25,680 nt of DNA from Porphyromonadaceae bacterium (GCA_003517675.1 DPAC01000049.1:1-25680), one strand, 5' to 3'. Counted from the first letter of the stretch, positions 8,371-17,388 are shown. Notes: generated by a model from the sequence alone, not told the origin. Made by a program: numbers and translations.

Positions 8371-8523
8371 TTATGTTGTTTCAATTTGTTTGCTATTAAC
8401 ATTGCAAGCAGTATTTGAATAACAACATTGCGGCGGAGTACTATCGCTGTTGCCCCCTTTTATTGTATCCATCGAAACTTCGTTTAATACTTCTTCGTCT
8501 TTTAAAATTTTTATTGTATCCAT
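8371..8523 (-). CDS. Double-glycine leader precursor peptide, cysteine-containing core (candidate RiPP)
   Basis: 50 residues. Leader 1-24 begins MDTIKILKDEE and ends SMDTIKGG. Counting back from the GG cleavage site, hydrophobic residues fall at -4 (Ile21), -7 (Met18) and -12 (Leu13), the register read by C39 peptidases. The core (25-50) starts NSDSTPP and holds QCCYSNTAC with Cys33, Cys34 and Cys40, then a polar tail ending KQIETT. MDTIK occurs twice in the leader (1-5, 18-22), and Met18 is a possible but less likely start because it would remove most of the leader. It is the only short GG peptide found next to this SPASM maturase and C39 exporter. The core type is not one I recognise. No clear promoter was found in front of it. 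Confidence 0.85.
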   Translation of the reverse strand: MDTIKILKDEEVLNEVSMDTIKGGNSDSTPPQCCYSNTACNVNSKQIETT

Positions 8524-8762
8524 TTTATTCAAATTTTAGGTTTCATTTAATCATCTCGTTTTTCATATTAGTTTTCCAATATTAAATTGGCTACCAAATA
8601 AAATATATACTTTTTAGGAGTAATACCATTATCTGTGAATAACTTTTACAAGAATTAAATCTCTTACATTACCTACTCGCTACTATGCTTCACTTTCGAA
8701 CGGCTTCCGGCAAAATCAACTATTCCCAACCCGTGGGTGTCTAAAATTACCGTGTGTTGTAT
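8524..8762. other. Upstream region of the precursor gene
   Basis: No convincing gene. This AT-rich stretch must carry the precursor's promoter, but I see no exact minus-strand TAnnTTTG with a spaced TTG. The nearest matches (TTTATTTG near 8600, TGATTTTG near 8715) each differ by one base and lack a good -33. There is a seven-codon frame (MKNEMIK) with no sign of being real. Confidence 0.5.
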
Positions 8763-8770
8763 TATCTTTG
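8763..8770 (+). promoter_or_regulatory. -7 promoter element (TATCTTTG) of a plus-strand transcript
   Basis: Exact match to TAnnTTTG. There is no good TTG at -33, so it is moderately weak evidence. It faces a terminator 130-170 bases away with no coding frame between. Confidence 0.4.
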
Positions 8771-8936
8771 CAGCGCCTTTCTTTGTTGGTTTAGTGAAAC
8801 ATCCGGGTTGATAGGTCTCAATTTGTTGTTCGCTTTCCTGGCGGGGGAAGGCTTTTTATTGTGTAGCGGCGGTTTCTGAGGCCGCCGGATTTGCAGGAAT
8901 GCGTCTAACCATTTCAAACCGGTTAGACGCATTTTT
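8771..8936 (+). ncRNA. Candidate small structured RNA
   Basis: About 165 bases lie between a plus-strand -7 element and a terminator on the same strand, with no credible coding frame. Internal pairings are visible: GCTTTCC with GGGGAAGGC around TGGCG (near 8837-8860), GGCGG with CCGCC (near 8868-8886), and a longer-range ATCC with GGAT. The size and layout could suit a 6S-like regulator RNA, but I cannot identify it. An Rfam covariance search would decide. Confidence 0.4.
8898..8936 (+). terminator. Strong hairpin terminator, plus strand
   Basis: TGCGTCTAACC, loop ATTTCAAACC, GGTTAGACGCA, then TTTTT: a perfect stem of at least 11 bases. The T run is good only in the plus direction; on the minus strand the hairpin follows the DUF3244 stop but is trailed by TTCCTGC. 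It therefore best explains a plus-strand transcript and may also terminate the DUF3244 message weakly. Confidence 0.75.
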
Positions 8937-8938
8937 GA

Positions 8939-9319
8939 TTAAATCTCAAAATCACCGGACATGGCGCCAAGACTGTTACTGAACGTGATGGTATACACAC
9001 CGGCAGGCAACCCCGAAAGCGGTATTAATGCCTGTTGCAGCACCGAAGTGTTTACCACAGTTTCATAGACCTGTCCGCCTGTGTTGTTGGTGAGCGTAAT
9101 CAGCAGATTGCCGACATCTTTGTGGAACAGGGCCATAATAACGTTGCCCTGCACTTCTGCGGTAATGGCATCGCCGCCGGAACGGAAGCCGCCGCTTTCC
9201 AATTCTCCTCTCAATAGGATTTCAGAATCGTTTGTTTCATTCGTATTTTCTTCGCCCGATATTGTAAACGACAATATAATTGCGAAGAGTGCCAAAATAA
9301 TCATTCGTTGTTTGTTCAT
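8939..9319 (-). CDS. Small secreted DUF3244-type protein
   Basis: 126 residues. Signal peptide at about 1-22 (MNKQRMIILALFAIILSFT), a polar acidic linker, then a compact Ig-like beta domain (about 45-126) ending PLSGLPAGVYTITFSNSLGA..GDFEI. The pattern LxGLPAGVYTITF with a short last strand is typical of DUF3244 proteins, a Bacteroidetes-specific family of unknown function. It sits between the TPR/LuxR regulator and the peptide precursor on the same strand. It has its own promoter with repeated GGTATAGGG boxes directly upstream, so it is likely a regulated member of the locus. A role in peptide delivery or sensing is only inference. Confidence 0.75.
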   Translation of the reverse strand: MNKQRMIILALFAIILSFTISGEENTNETNDSEILLRGELESGGFRSGGDAITAEVQGNVIMALFHKDVGNLLITLTNNTGGQVYETVVNTSVLQQALIPLSGLPAGVYTITFSNSLGAMSGDFEI

Positions 9320-9347
9320 TGCCTATTTTTTGGTATGATTTCGGTGA

Positions 9348-9378
9348 TAAAGGTAAAAGGTTATTTTATTCCTGTCAA
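9348..9378 (-). promoter_or_regulatory. Promoter of the DUF3244 gene
   Basis: On the minus strand, TTGACA (9373-9378) lies 17-18 bases before TACCTTTA (9348-9355, one mismatch to TAnnTTTG). About 28 bases of leader separate it from the ATG at 9319. Confidence 0.5.
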
Positions 9379-9381
9379 GAG

Positions 9382-9402
9382 GGTATAGGGGTAGGTATAG
9401 GG
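9382..9402 (+). repeat. Tandem GGTATAGGG boxes, possible activator site
   Basis: GGTATAGGG occurs at 9382-9390 and 9394-9402, a 12-base period, abutting the -33 element of the DUF3244 promoter. A one-mismatch copy (GATATAGGG) lies at 9460-9468. The position is where an activator would bind; the TPR/LuxR protein next door is the obvious candidate. The rest of the 301-base gap 9320-9620 is AT-rich without genes, apart from an ACGTTC/GAACGT inverted repeat at 9564-9582. Confidence 0.5.
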
Positions 9403-9620
9403 TGTTTAACATTTTGACAAGATGCAATTTATTATAAGACAATGCATTAAAAAAACATAGATATAGGGTTGCGTTGATGAATTAAGATTTACTCCCCGAC
9501 ATATATTTTAATAATACTTCCCGGATTACGACAGATATATAACCATTGCAGCCACATGAAACAACGTTCGTAACAAGAACGTAGCAGCACGGAACATTGT
9601 AACGAAAAACGAAACAGAGC

Positions 9621-11318
9621 CTATATATTGTCCAATACCTCTTTTAGATAAGTAGTCGTATCGACGGAGATATCGTCAATTCCAAACTTTTTACGTAATC
9701 CGGTACGGTACGTTTGTACCGTATGCGCACTTAAGTGCAGGATTACGGAAATATCTTTCACGGACATGCCGGCATACGTAAGAAGCGTTATCCTGTATTC
9801 TGTTTCCGTAAGGTTTGGAAATAACCTTCTCATTTTCTCCGAAATTCCCGGATTTACCTGATCGAAAACAGATAAAATATTCTGCCAGTGACCGTTCTTA
9901 TTTCCCCGATATACGATCTGATGAAATATTTTTATCAACTCTGCCGCACTCATTTCGCTTGTAGAATGCTGTTCCATTAAAGCCGATTTTTTGACGACAT
10001 CGAATTTCCACAGCAACAGTTCCCTCAGGTTTTGATCCTTGACCGTTATTTTTGATTCGAAAGACTTGTTCAGCTCTGCCGCTATTTCCCGCAGGGTCTC
10101 TATATGCTCTTGCGTATGTAAGAGCCGCGTTCTCTGCCGCAACGTGTACCAACTGAAAGACGCCCCGCCAATCAGTATCGCCAATAACAGCATAATAAAC
10201 CAGAACTGAAAAACGGTTACCTGTCGCTCATGCCGGTTGCGCATCCTCTCGTAATCGAATTTGCGTTGAGTTTCATAAACCGACTGTTGCAACCGTTCCT
10301 TTGTGATTTTCTCCACAACATTTGTGTATAAATCCTGATAGTTGAACGCGGCATTGAAATTTCCTTTTTCTTTTTCCGTTTCGGCAAGATAACGGTAAAG
10401 GCTTGCTTTGAGATAATTATCGGTCAGGCTATCATTTATCTGTTGTTTCAACTGTTCTGTGTACCATGCGGCGGAGTCCTGCCGTCCCATACCGGTATAT
10501 AACAGGGCAAAATTCAGATAATAACGGGGTAGTTTGGCGCTGTCGGTATTTAAACGGAACGATTGATTCAGATATGTTTCTGCTTTATCGTATTGCTTTT
10601 CATTCCTATACGCCACACTCAGGTTTTGCGCCAGCAGGCTCTGCAATTCCCTGTTTCCTGCTATTTCGGCTATTTCCAACCCTTTGTGGAAATACCGGAA
10701 TGCACTGTCTTTTTCTGCCGATAACAGAAACATCCGCCCTATGGCGCTGAAACAGTTTGCCTGTTTTTCATCCGGTTTTTCGGGTGATTGCATATAAAAA
10801 CGCTCCGCATTTTTATAATTCTTCAGAGCTTCTGAATATAAGCCCTGTTCCGCAAGCAGATCACCCGTGTTGTATTGTACCAACCCCTTCAGATCTGCAT
10901 CTCCGGTTTGCATTGCAAATTTTTCCGCCTCTTTGTAATGCTCCATCGCCTGTTCGTATTGTTTCCGCTCACGATACACGCAACCGCTATAAAACCATGC
11001 AAGGGCAGTTGTGCGGGGATACTTATTGCGTGCTGAAAAATAGTCACGCGCCCGGAAAATCAGTGTATCCTCGTGTATAGGACGGTACGTCTTGTATTTT
11101 GCCTGCACCTGCGTTACCAGAAAGCGCATATAATATTCATGATTGAGGCTTTTTTCGGGATAAAAAATGGAATCGATCAGCAGCATGGCACTGTCGGGAT
11201 GTCTCTCAACAAGCTGCCCGGCCTCCTCCAGCAGACCGGAAGCTTCGGGTTGGGGGTTGCACGCAGAGAGAATAGATAACCCTGCTGCAACGACTGTGGC
11301 GCATAAAAGGCTACGCAT
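9621..11318 (-). CDS. Membrane-anchored TPR protein with C-terminal LuxR-type helix-turn-helix
   Basis: 565 residues. A lipobox (LSAC, Cys20) ends the signal sequence. Tetratricopeptide repeats fill about 45-340 (for example AWFYSGCVYRERKQYEQAMEHY, split here: AWFYSGCVYRERK then QYEQAMEHY). A single transmembrane helix at about 369-390 is followed by a cytoplasmic coiled coil. A LuxR/sigma-4-like helix-turn-helix occupies about 505-550 (LTETEYRI, GMSVKDISVILHLSAHTVQTY). Proteins of this build are Bacteroidetes one-component regulators that sense in the periplasm and bind DNA from the membrane. It precedes the DUF3244 and peptide genes on the same strand and likely controls them. Having both a lipobox and a later transmembrane helix is unusual; the first hydrophobic stretch may simply be a signal anchor. 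Confidence 0.85.
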   Translation of the reverse strand: MRSLLCATVVAAGLSILSACNPQPEASGLLEEAGQLVERHPDSAMLLIDSIFYPEKSLNHEYYMRFLVTQVQAKYKTYRPIHEDTLIFRARDYFSARNKYPRTTALAWFYSGCVYRERKQYEQAMEHYKEAEKFAMQTGDADLKGLVQYNTGDLLAEQGLYSEALKNYKNAERFYMQSPEKPDEKQANCFSAIGRMFLLSAEKDSAFRYFHKGLEIAEIAGNRELQSLLAQNLSVAYRNEKQYDKAETYLNQSFRLNTDSAKLPRYYLNFALLYTGMGRQDSAAWYTEQLKQQINDSLTDNYLKASLYRYLAETEKEKGNFNAAFNYQDLYTNVVEKITKERLQQSVYETQRKFDYERMRNRHERQVTVFQFWFIMLLLAILIGGASFSWYTLRQRTRLLHTQEHIETLREIAAELNKSFESKITVKDQNLRELLLWKFDVVKKSALMEQHSTSEMSAAELIKIFHQIVYRGNKNGHWQNILSVFDQVNPGISEKMRRLFPNLTETEYRITLLTYAGMSVKDISVILHLSAHTVQTYRTGLRKKFGIDDISVDTTTYLKEVLDNI

Positions 11319-11350
11319 TGATTTTACAGTTTTGTTCCCTTTTGATCATG

Positions 11351-11380
11351 CAAAAGTACATGAAAATCGAGTATTTCCAA
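11351..11380 (-). promoter_or_regulatory. Promoter of the TPR/LuxR regulator
   Basis: Minus strand: TTG (11378-11380), a 19-base spacer, then TACTTTTG (11351-11358), an exact TAnnTTTG. The ATG at 11318 follows 32 bases later. Confidence 0.75.
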
Positions 11381-11386
11381 GCGCAT

Positions 11387-11433
11387 AAAATAAAAATCAA
11401 GGTTTTTAAGAGGAAATGTATGATTTTTATTTT
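11387..11433. repeat. Perfect 13-base AT-rich inverted repeat upstream of the regulator promoter
   Basis: AAAATAAAAATCA (11387-11399) and TGATTTTTATTTT (11421-11433) are perfect inverted copies around a 21-base spacer. They lie just upstream of the -33 of the TPR/LuxR promoter and downstream of the FUSC gene stop (11484). They could be an operator or a weak terminator for the FUSC transcript. Confidence 0.6.
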
Positions 11434-11483
11434 GATCTGTTAAAACATCTTTTGAACGATTTTTTCCATTGATATTGAATGAA

Positions 11484-13619
11484 TCACTTACTTTTACTAT
11501 TTAAAATCCCTTTCGTTTCTATCAGCAATTCGCGGGAAACATGGGCGATGTTGTAGATCAGTCCTGCCCTGCGGTTGGCCTTTTTGTTTTGCAGTTCCTC
11601 GATGCGCTCTTCCCAGCAGCTGGCTTCCTGAAGAAGGGCATCCAGCCGGCTCTGATCGGCATTGCCGGTCAGCAGCTCAGCCGCGTAGTGCAGTACCCCG
11701 CTCACTTTTTGACAAAACAATCGTTCCTCCTCCGTCAGATCTTCGGAATGCTTGTGCACGCCGAAGGCAGAGATGTAAGAGAGTAAAGCGTGGTTCAGGT
11801 TGGTAAGGTTGAAAGCGTTTTCTTCATATTGCCGGCTGTTTTTGGGTTCCAGGCGCATCCCTTTCCAGGCAGAGGTGAGTGCATTGTCGGCGTTATATGC
11901 CTGACGCCGGTTGTGTTGATACTCCTCGTCACTGACGGAGCCGTCGTAAATGCTTTCAAAGTAGCGTTTGCTCTTCACCACTGCGGTGTACAACAGCGAG
12001 GGGAGCTGCTTATACTGCCAGTCGGGCCACACAAAGCGCACCACCAGGTAGGCGATTGCACCGCCGATCAGGGTGTCGGTGATCCGTGGCAGCATCACCT
12101 CCACACCCTGGCTGGAGAGCAGGTTGAAGACTGCCAGCACGAAAGTAGTGATGAAGATGGCAGCGATGGTATAGTTCTTCTTCAGCCAGTAGAAAAAGGC
12201 ATAGATCGACCCAAGCAGCAGCAGGATGTGCCCTGCGTGGGTTGGCAGCAGCTGAGCCAGTGCCACCCCAAGAATGACACCCAGCAGTGTGCCCAGTACG
12301 CGGTGAAAAAGACGCATACGGGTGGCACTGTATGTTTGCTGAAAGACGATCAGCGAGGTAAGCAGGATCCAGGCCCCTTTCTCGAAATGTAGCAGCAGCA
12401 TCATCCCGTATCCCAGTAACCAGCCGAGGGTGAGCCGCACGGCAAAGCGAAAGCGGGGGTGAGTGGGCGTGAGAAGCTCTCGCAACCGTTTCCTCTCAGG
12501 CTTACGGGCATAGAAAGCTGAGAGGTCGATCTGTGAACCTGACTCTTCATTCTCCCGCAGATTCTTCTCCAGCCCAATCAGGTTACGCATCAACAGGGAG
12601 AGGGTCAGATGGTGCGCTTCTCCTTTCTCATCCTCCAGCATCCGCTGCATGGCTAATACGGTCCATCGTAGTGAAAGAGGATGGCGATAAGGCTCTCCGG
12701 TTATCATTGACTCCGCATATAGTGCGATCGCTTTGGCCAGCTCCCGCATCAACTGCCCAAAGCCCTCAATCAGCTCGCTGTTCTTCACCTGTTCCGTCAG
12801 CAGGTCATACTGCTCATGACTGGAGATAACCCTTTCCTGCATCTCCTGGAGCAGGAACCACTTCCTGTAATAACTGCTTAATTGAGATTGCGCGTCAGGG
12901 CTGCTCTCCTCGGAATAGCTGTAGAGATCATTCTTACAGGCTTCGATCTGTTGCGCCAGCTGGGTGTTCTTTTGTGCCAGCTGGTTGCGGATCGATCGCT
13001 GCATGGCGGGATTGCTCGGGAAGAGGCCCGCCTTCAGCTCAATATATTCCGCCAGGTAACTGAATCCGCGCGACAGTTGGTCAGTCAACAGCCGGTAGGG
13101 ACGGTGATAAAGCAGCAGGATCGAAACCATCGAATAACAGAGCGCCCCGGCAGTCAGGAGCAATGGCTGATGAAACCACTTGTCGCTGTTACCTGCTCCC
13201 AGCATGGTATAGACCAGAATCAGCAGGCTGCCGAAAGTAACGCCCTGCAGGCGTGAGTCGATGCCACCCACCAGCACCAGAATAAAAGCCATGATGGCAA
13301 GCACAGGGGCGAAAATAGCCGGATATGGGAGTGTGAGCTCCGTGATGCTGCTGATGAGGAAGAAAAGCAGCAGGGCAATGCCGGCCGACTTCATCCTGCC
13401 CCGCGGATGCACGTCGGTCTCACCCAGGGCCATGGCCACCACACCCAGCGCAAGCGTGGTGCCGATAAAGGAGTTGTGCAGGAGCAGCTCTGCCGGAATC
13501 AGCAGGAAAGCGATGGAGAGGGTCACCTTCAGCGCCCAGAGATGGGCCGGATTTTTCCAGAACAGGTTGCTCCAGATGGCACTGAGGGCTCTCTTCATAT
13601 CGTTTATCCCGGTTTTCAT
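11484..13619 (-). CDS. FUSC/YccS-family inner-membrane protein
   Basis: 711 residues. Two membrane bundles, at about 28-175 and 392-520, are separated by a helical cytoplasmic region and followed by a cytoplasmic tail. This is the fusaric-acid-resistance/YccS-like layout. The second bundle has the family-style run RFAVRLTLGWLLGYG then FEKGAWILLTSLIVFQQTYS, followed by RVLGTLLGVILG. Members are thought to be efflux-related; the substrate here is unknown. Start: ATG at 13619, with a second in-frame ATG at residue 8 that would also serve. It lies 34 bases downstream of the broken DUF5686 gene on the same strand and may share its transcript. Confidence 0.85.
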   Translation of the reverse strand: MKTGINDMKRALSAIWSNLFWKNPAHLWALKVTLSIAFLLIPAELLLHNSFIGTTLALGVVAMALGETDVHPRGRMKSAGIALLLFFLISSITELTLPYPAIFAPVLAIMAFILVLVGGIDSRLQGVTFGSLLILVYTMLGAGNSDKWFHQPLLLTAGALCYSMVSILLLYHRPYRLLTDQLSRGFSYLAEYIELKAGLFPSNPAMQRSIRNQLAQKNTQLAQQIEACKNDLYSYSEESSPDAQSQLSSYYRKWFLLQEMQERVISSHEQYDLLTEQVKNSELIEGFGQLMRELAKAIALYAESMITGEPYRHPLSLRWTVLAMQRMLEDEKGEAHHLTLSLLMRNLIGLEKNLRENEESGSQIDLSAFYARKPERKRLRELLTPTHPRFRFAVRLTLGWLLGYGMMLLLHFEKGAWILLTSLIVFQQTYSATRMRLFHRVLGTLLGVILGVALAQLLPTHAGHILLLLGSIYAFFYWLKKNYTIAAIFITTFVLAVFNLLSSQGVEVMLPRITDTLIGGAIAYLVVRFVWPDWQYKQLPSLLYTAVVKSKRYFESIYDGSVSDEEYQHNRRQAYNADNALTSAWKGMRLEPKNSRQYEENAFNLTNLNHALLSYISAFGVHKHSEDLTEEERLFCQKVSGVLHYAAELLTGNADQSRLDALLQEASCWEERIEELQNKKANRRAGLIYNIAHVSRELLIETKGILNSKSK

Positions 13620-13653
13620 TTACGACAGCTGATGATTTACATTCTTGCTTTTT

Positions 13654-15246
13654 TTAAAGAGTCACATCCACCCTGATTCCTCCCAGTAGCGCATCGGGAA
13701 GATCCCGGTAGGTGAAGCGATGTACATATTCCACACGCAGAAAGCCCAAAAGGTTGGTGATTCCGATAGCCCCTTCCACATAGGGTGCGGAACCATATTT
13801 GTATGAAGCTGCAGGAAAGGTGTAGAGGTTGGGTGATTGCCCGGGATCGTTCCTGTCGCTCAGCCGGCCGTAAGAGGCCCGCAGGGAGATCAGTTCTTTC
13901 ATCTGCAGCAAATCCAGCAGTGGAATTTTCGCCAGCAGCAAGTCATCCCCCACAAAAGTAGTCCGGAGGGTGTACTGTTCATCAGCCATAAACTCCAGGG
14001 CACGGTTTAGGAAAAAAGCATTGTTCTCGATGTGATGCCGCACTCGCTGGTTTGGATAAACCAGCAAAGGAAAAGGGACCCTGTTCCAAACCTTCATCAC
14101 TTCACCCACAGCATCCAGTCGCCCTGCACTTCCCAATAAAAACCGCTTTTGCAGGGAGAACTCCGACCGGTGCCAGGGTTTCACTTCCCCAAAGTAGTCA
14201 TATTTCCCAAACATATGGGAAAGAAAGAAGACAGGACTGGTCATCTCGATCGGTTTTCTCCCGCGTTTCTGCTGCACATAGGCCTCTCTCAGGGAATAAC
14301 GGAATAGCAGACCGACCTCGGCTGTATTGAGGGCATCATCGACAAAGATCATATCGTCGATTTGATTTTCGAAACGCAATCCATCCTGCGGCACTAACCT
14401 GGCTCCTCTTATCCAGACCGTATGTGCCAGTCAGTTTTTATATTCTCTTTCGTAGTTGATCTCGGCAAAGTTCCGGTAGGTGGCCTCATTCTCTGATCTG
14501 CGGTAGGTGATGAGCAGCAGGTCGTTTAGTGAACGGGGGTGTATCTCACCGGGTGAGTATAGATCCTTTTCGTAAACCAGGCTCAGATTGTTTTTCGGAA
14601 ACTCATCCGCATGATAAGCCTTCTTAGTGAAAGAATAAATTGCTTCTCCGCGGTACTTGAACTGCTGGTCACCGAAACCATAGGCCACGTATCCTTTTAG
14701 GAAGAGATGGGGACTAAAACGGGAGTTGGATGCCACACCAGCCCGGAGGCGCAGCCCTTCGACGAGGTTGTAGGTGGGAAAGGTCTGAATCCGTCCGAAA
14801 TCGAATTTGTTGGTTTCCGGATTGCCCAATGGGATCCAATCATTGATCACCAATAGGGTCGCTTTGCTCAAAAGTGCAACCAAATTGCTTTTCCCTCCTC
14901 CCAGATTATCCAGGAACGCCGGTGCCCTCTGTTCAATGTTGTCGGGTTGGAGCGCAATGATCAGATCCGTGGAAATTTGATTGTCAAGGGGGAGATACTT
15001 TATTTTAAATTCTTGTCTGGCGATTACAAGCCGGACGTTTTTCAGGGAATCGGGCGCTGTAAAAGAGAACTCCCCCACGTTGTCGGCTACCGATCCATAC
15101 GTGGTGTTTTGTATATATACAGCAGCATAGGCAACCGGTGTATGATATTCCGCATCAATCACCGTTCCTTTATAGAGGACGTTTTGCCCGTAAAGTGTTG
15201 CATGTATAATTAAAGTCACTGCAATGACTATCGATTTTTTCATCAT
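13654..15246 (-). pseudogene. DUF5686/carboxypeptidase-regulatory-like outer-membrane protein interrupted by one TGA
   Basis: One frame of 531 codons with a single internal TGA at 14431-14433 and the natural stop at 13654. Residues 1-20 are a signal peptide, 20-95 a carboxypeptidase-regulatory-like domain (YKGTVIDAEYHTPVAYAAVY), and from about 145 a DUF5686 barrel (KFDFGRIQTFPTYNLVEGLR, then HLFLKGYVAYGF). The barrel runs through YEREYKN, stop, LAHTVWIRG and on to the family-like C-terminus GGIRVDVTL. Relatives have NG at this turn, so GGA to TGA explains the stop by one base change. The protein would also be short: most members exceed 700 residues, and the region between the first domain and the barrel is reduced. 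The second half could be restarted only from a GTG at 14394, which is unlikely to give a working barrel. Confidence 0.85.
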
Positions 15247-15255
15247 TTTGTTGTA

Positions 15256-15281
15256 TTCTATATAGACGTTCTATATAGGTG
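15256..15281. repeat. 13-base tandem repeat in the DUF5686 leader
   Basis: TTCTATATAGACG followed directly by TTCTATATAGGTG, 11 of 13 bases identical, 10-35 bases upstream of the ATG. Function unknown; it could be a translational or protein-binding site. Confidence 0.5.
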
Positions 15282-15334
15282 TTCGAATCAGACCTGACAA
15301 TTATATTTTTTCTGCAGTACCGAACCGAACACCA

Positions 15335-15342
15335 CAAAGATA
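15335..15342 (-). promoter_or_regulatory. -7 element (TATCTTTG) for the DUF5686 gene
   Basis: Exact TAnnTTTG on the minus strand, about 90 bases before the ATG at 15246. The rest of the 15247-15520 gap is AT-rich with no gene. Confidence 0.5.
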
Positions 15343-15520
15343 ATGAAAATTAGGAATTAAATCATGACCTTATAAAACCTGCCATACCATAAACCAATTT
15401 TATTTAGGGACTACGTAAATTTTTGTATCACAACCCGAAAAGGTCCACATTTTTCAGTGAAAAACAACATCCCTTTATATGCTATAGGTGAAATCACAAA
15501 TCTAATATAAATTCTCCCTC

Positions 15521-17206
<1,686 letters not shown>

Positions 17207-17322
17207 TATTTTTATGGTTGTTTTTTATTTTGATAGATCGGGATCCGGAAAGCAGAAGAGCCATTCTCCGGCTTTACCCGTTCTAAATCAACTTCTTCAC
17301 GCTGATCCCCCAAAACGGAGCA

Positions 17323-17330
17323 CAAAGATA
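17323..17330 (-). promoter_or_regulatory. -7 element (TATCTTTG) for ettA
   Basis: Exact TAnnTTTG on the minus strand, giving a leader of about 110 bases before ATG 17206. Confidence 0.5.
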
Positions 17331-17380
17331 GTGAAAAGGATGGGAAGTTGGATGCTTCACCTGTTTTTGAAATTATTCCC

Positions 17381-17388
17381 TACATTTG
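17381..17388 (+). promoter_or_regulatory. -7 element (TACATTTG) for the MscS gene
   Basis: Exact TAnnTTTG on the plus strand, 58 bases before ATG 17447; no clear TTG at the right spacing. It diverges from the ettA promoter about 50 bases away. Confidence 0.45.

Noticed and set aside
8939..9319. DUF3244 protein as a second GG precursor (it contains two GG pairs)
   Set aside because: It has a Sec signal peptide and a folded beta domain, and the GG pairs are not preceded by the C39 leader register.
9564..9582. Inverted repeat ACGTTC/GAACGT as terminator of the TPR gene
   Set aside because: Only six base pairs with no clear T run; left unassigned.
13654..14394. Independent 246-residue gene starting at GTG
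   Set aside because: It is the same frame as the upstream part and encodes the second half of one barrel.
14431..14433. TGA read as glycine (recoding)
   Set aside because: The other genes end normally at TGA (for example mtaB, crcB region and the MscS gene) and UGA-glycine is not known in Bacteroidota.
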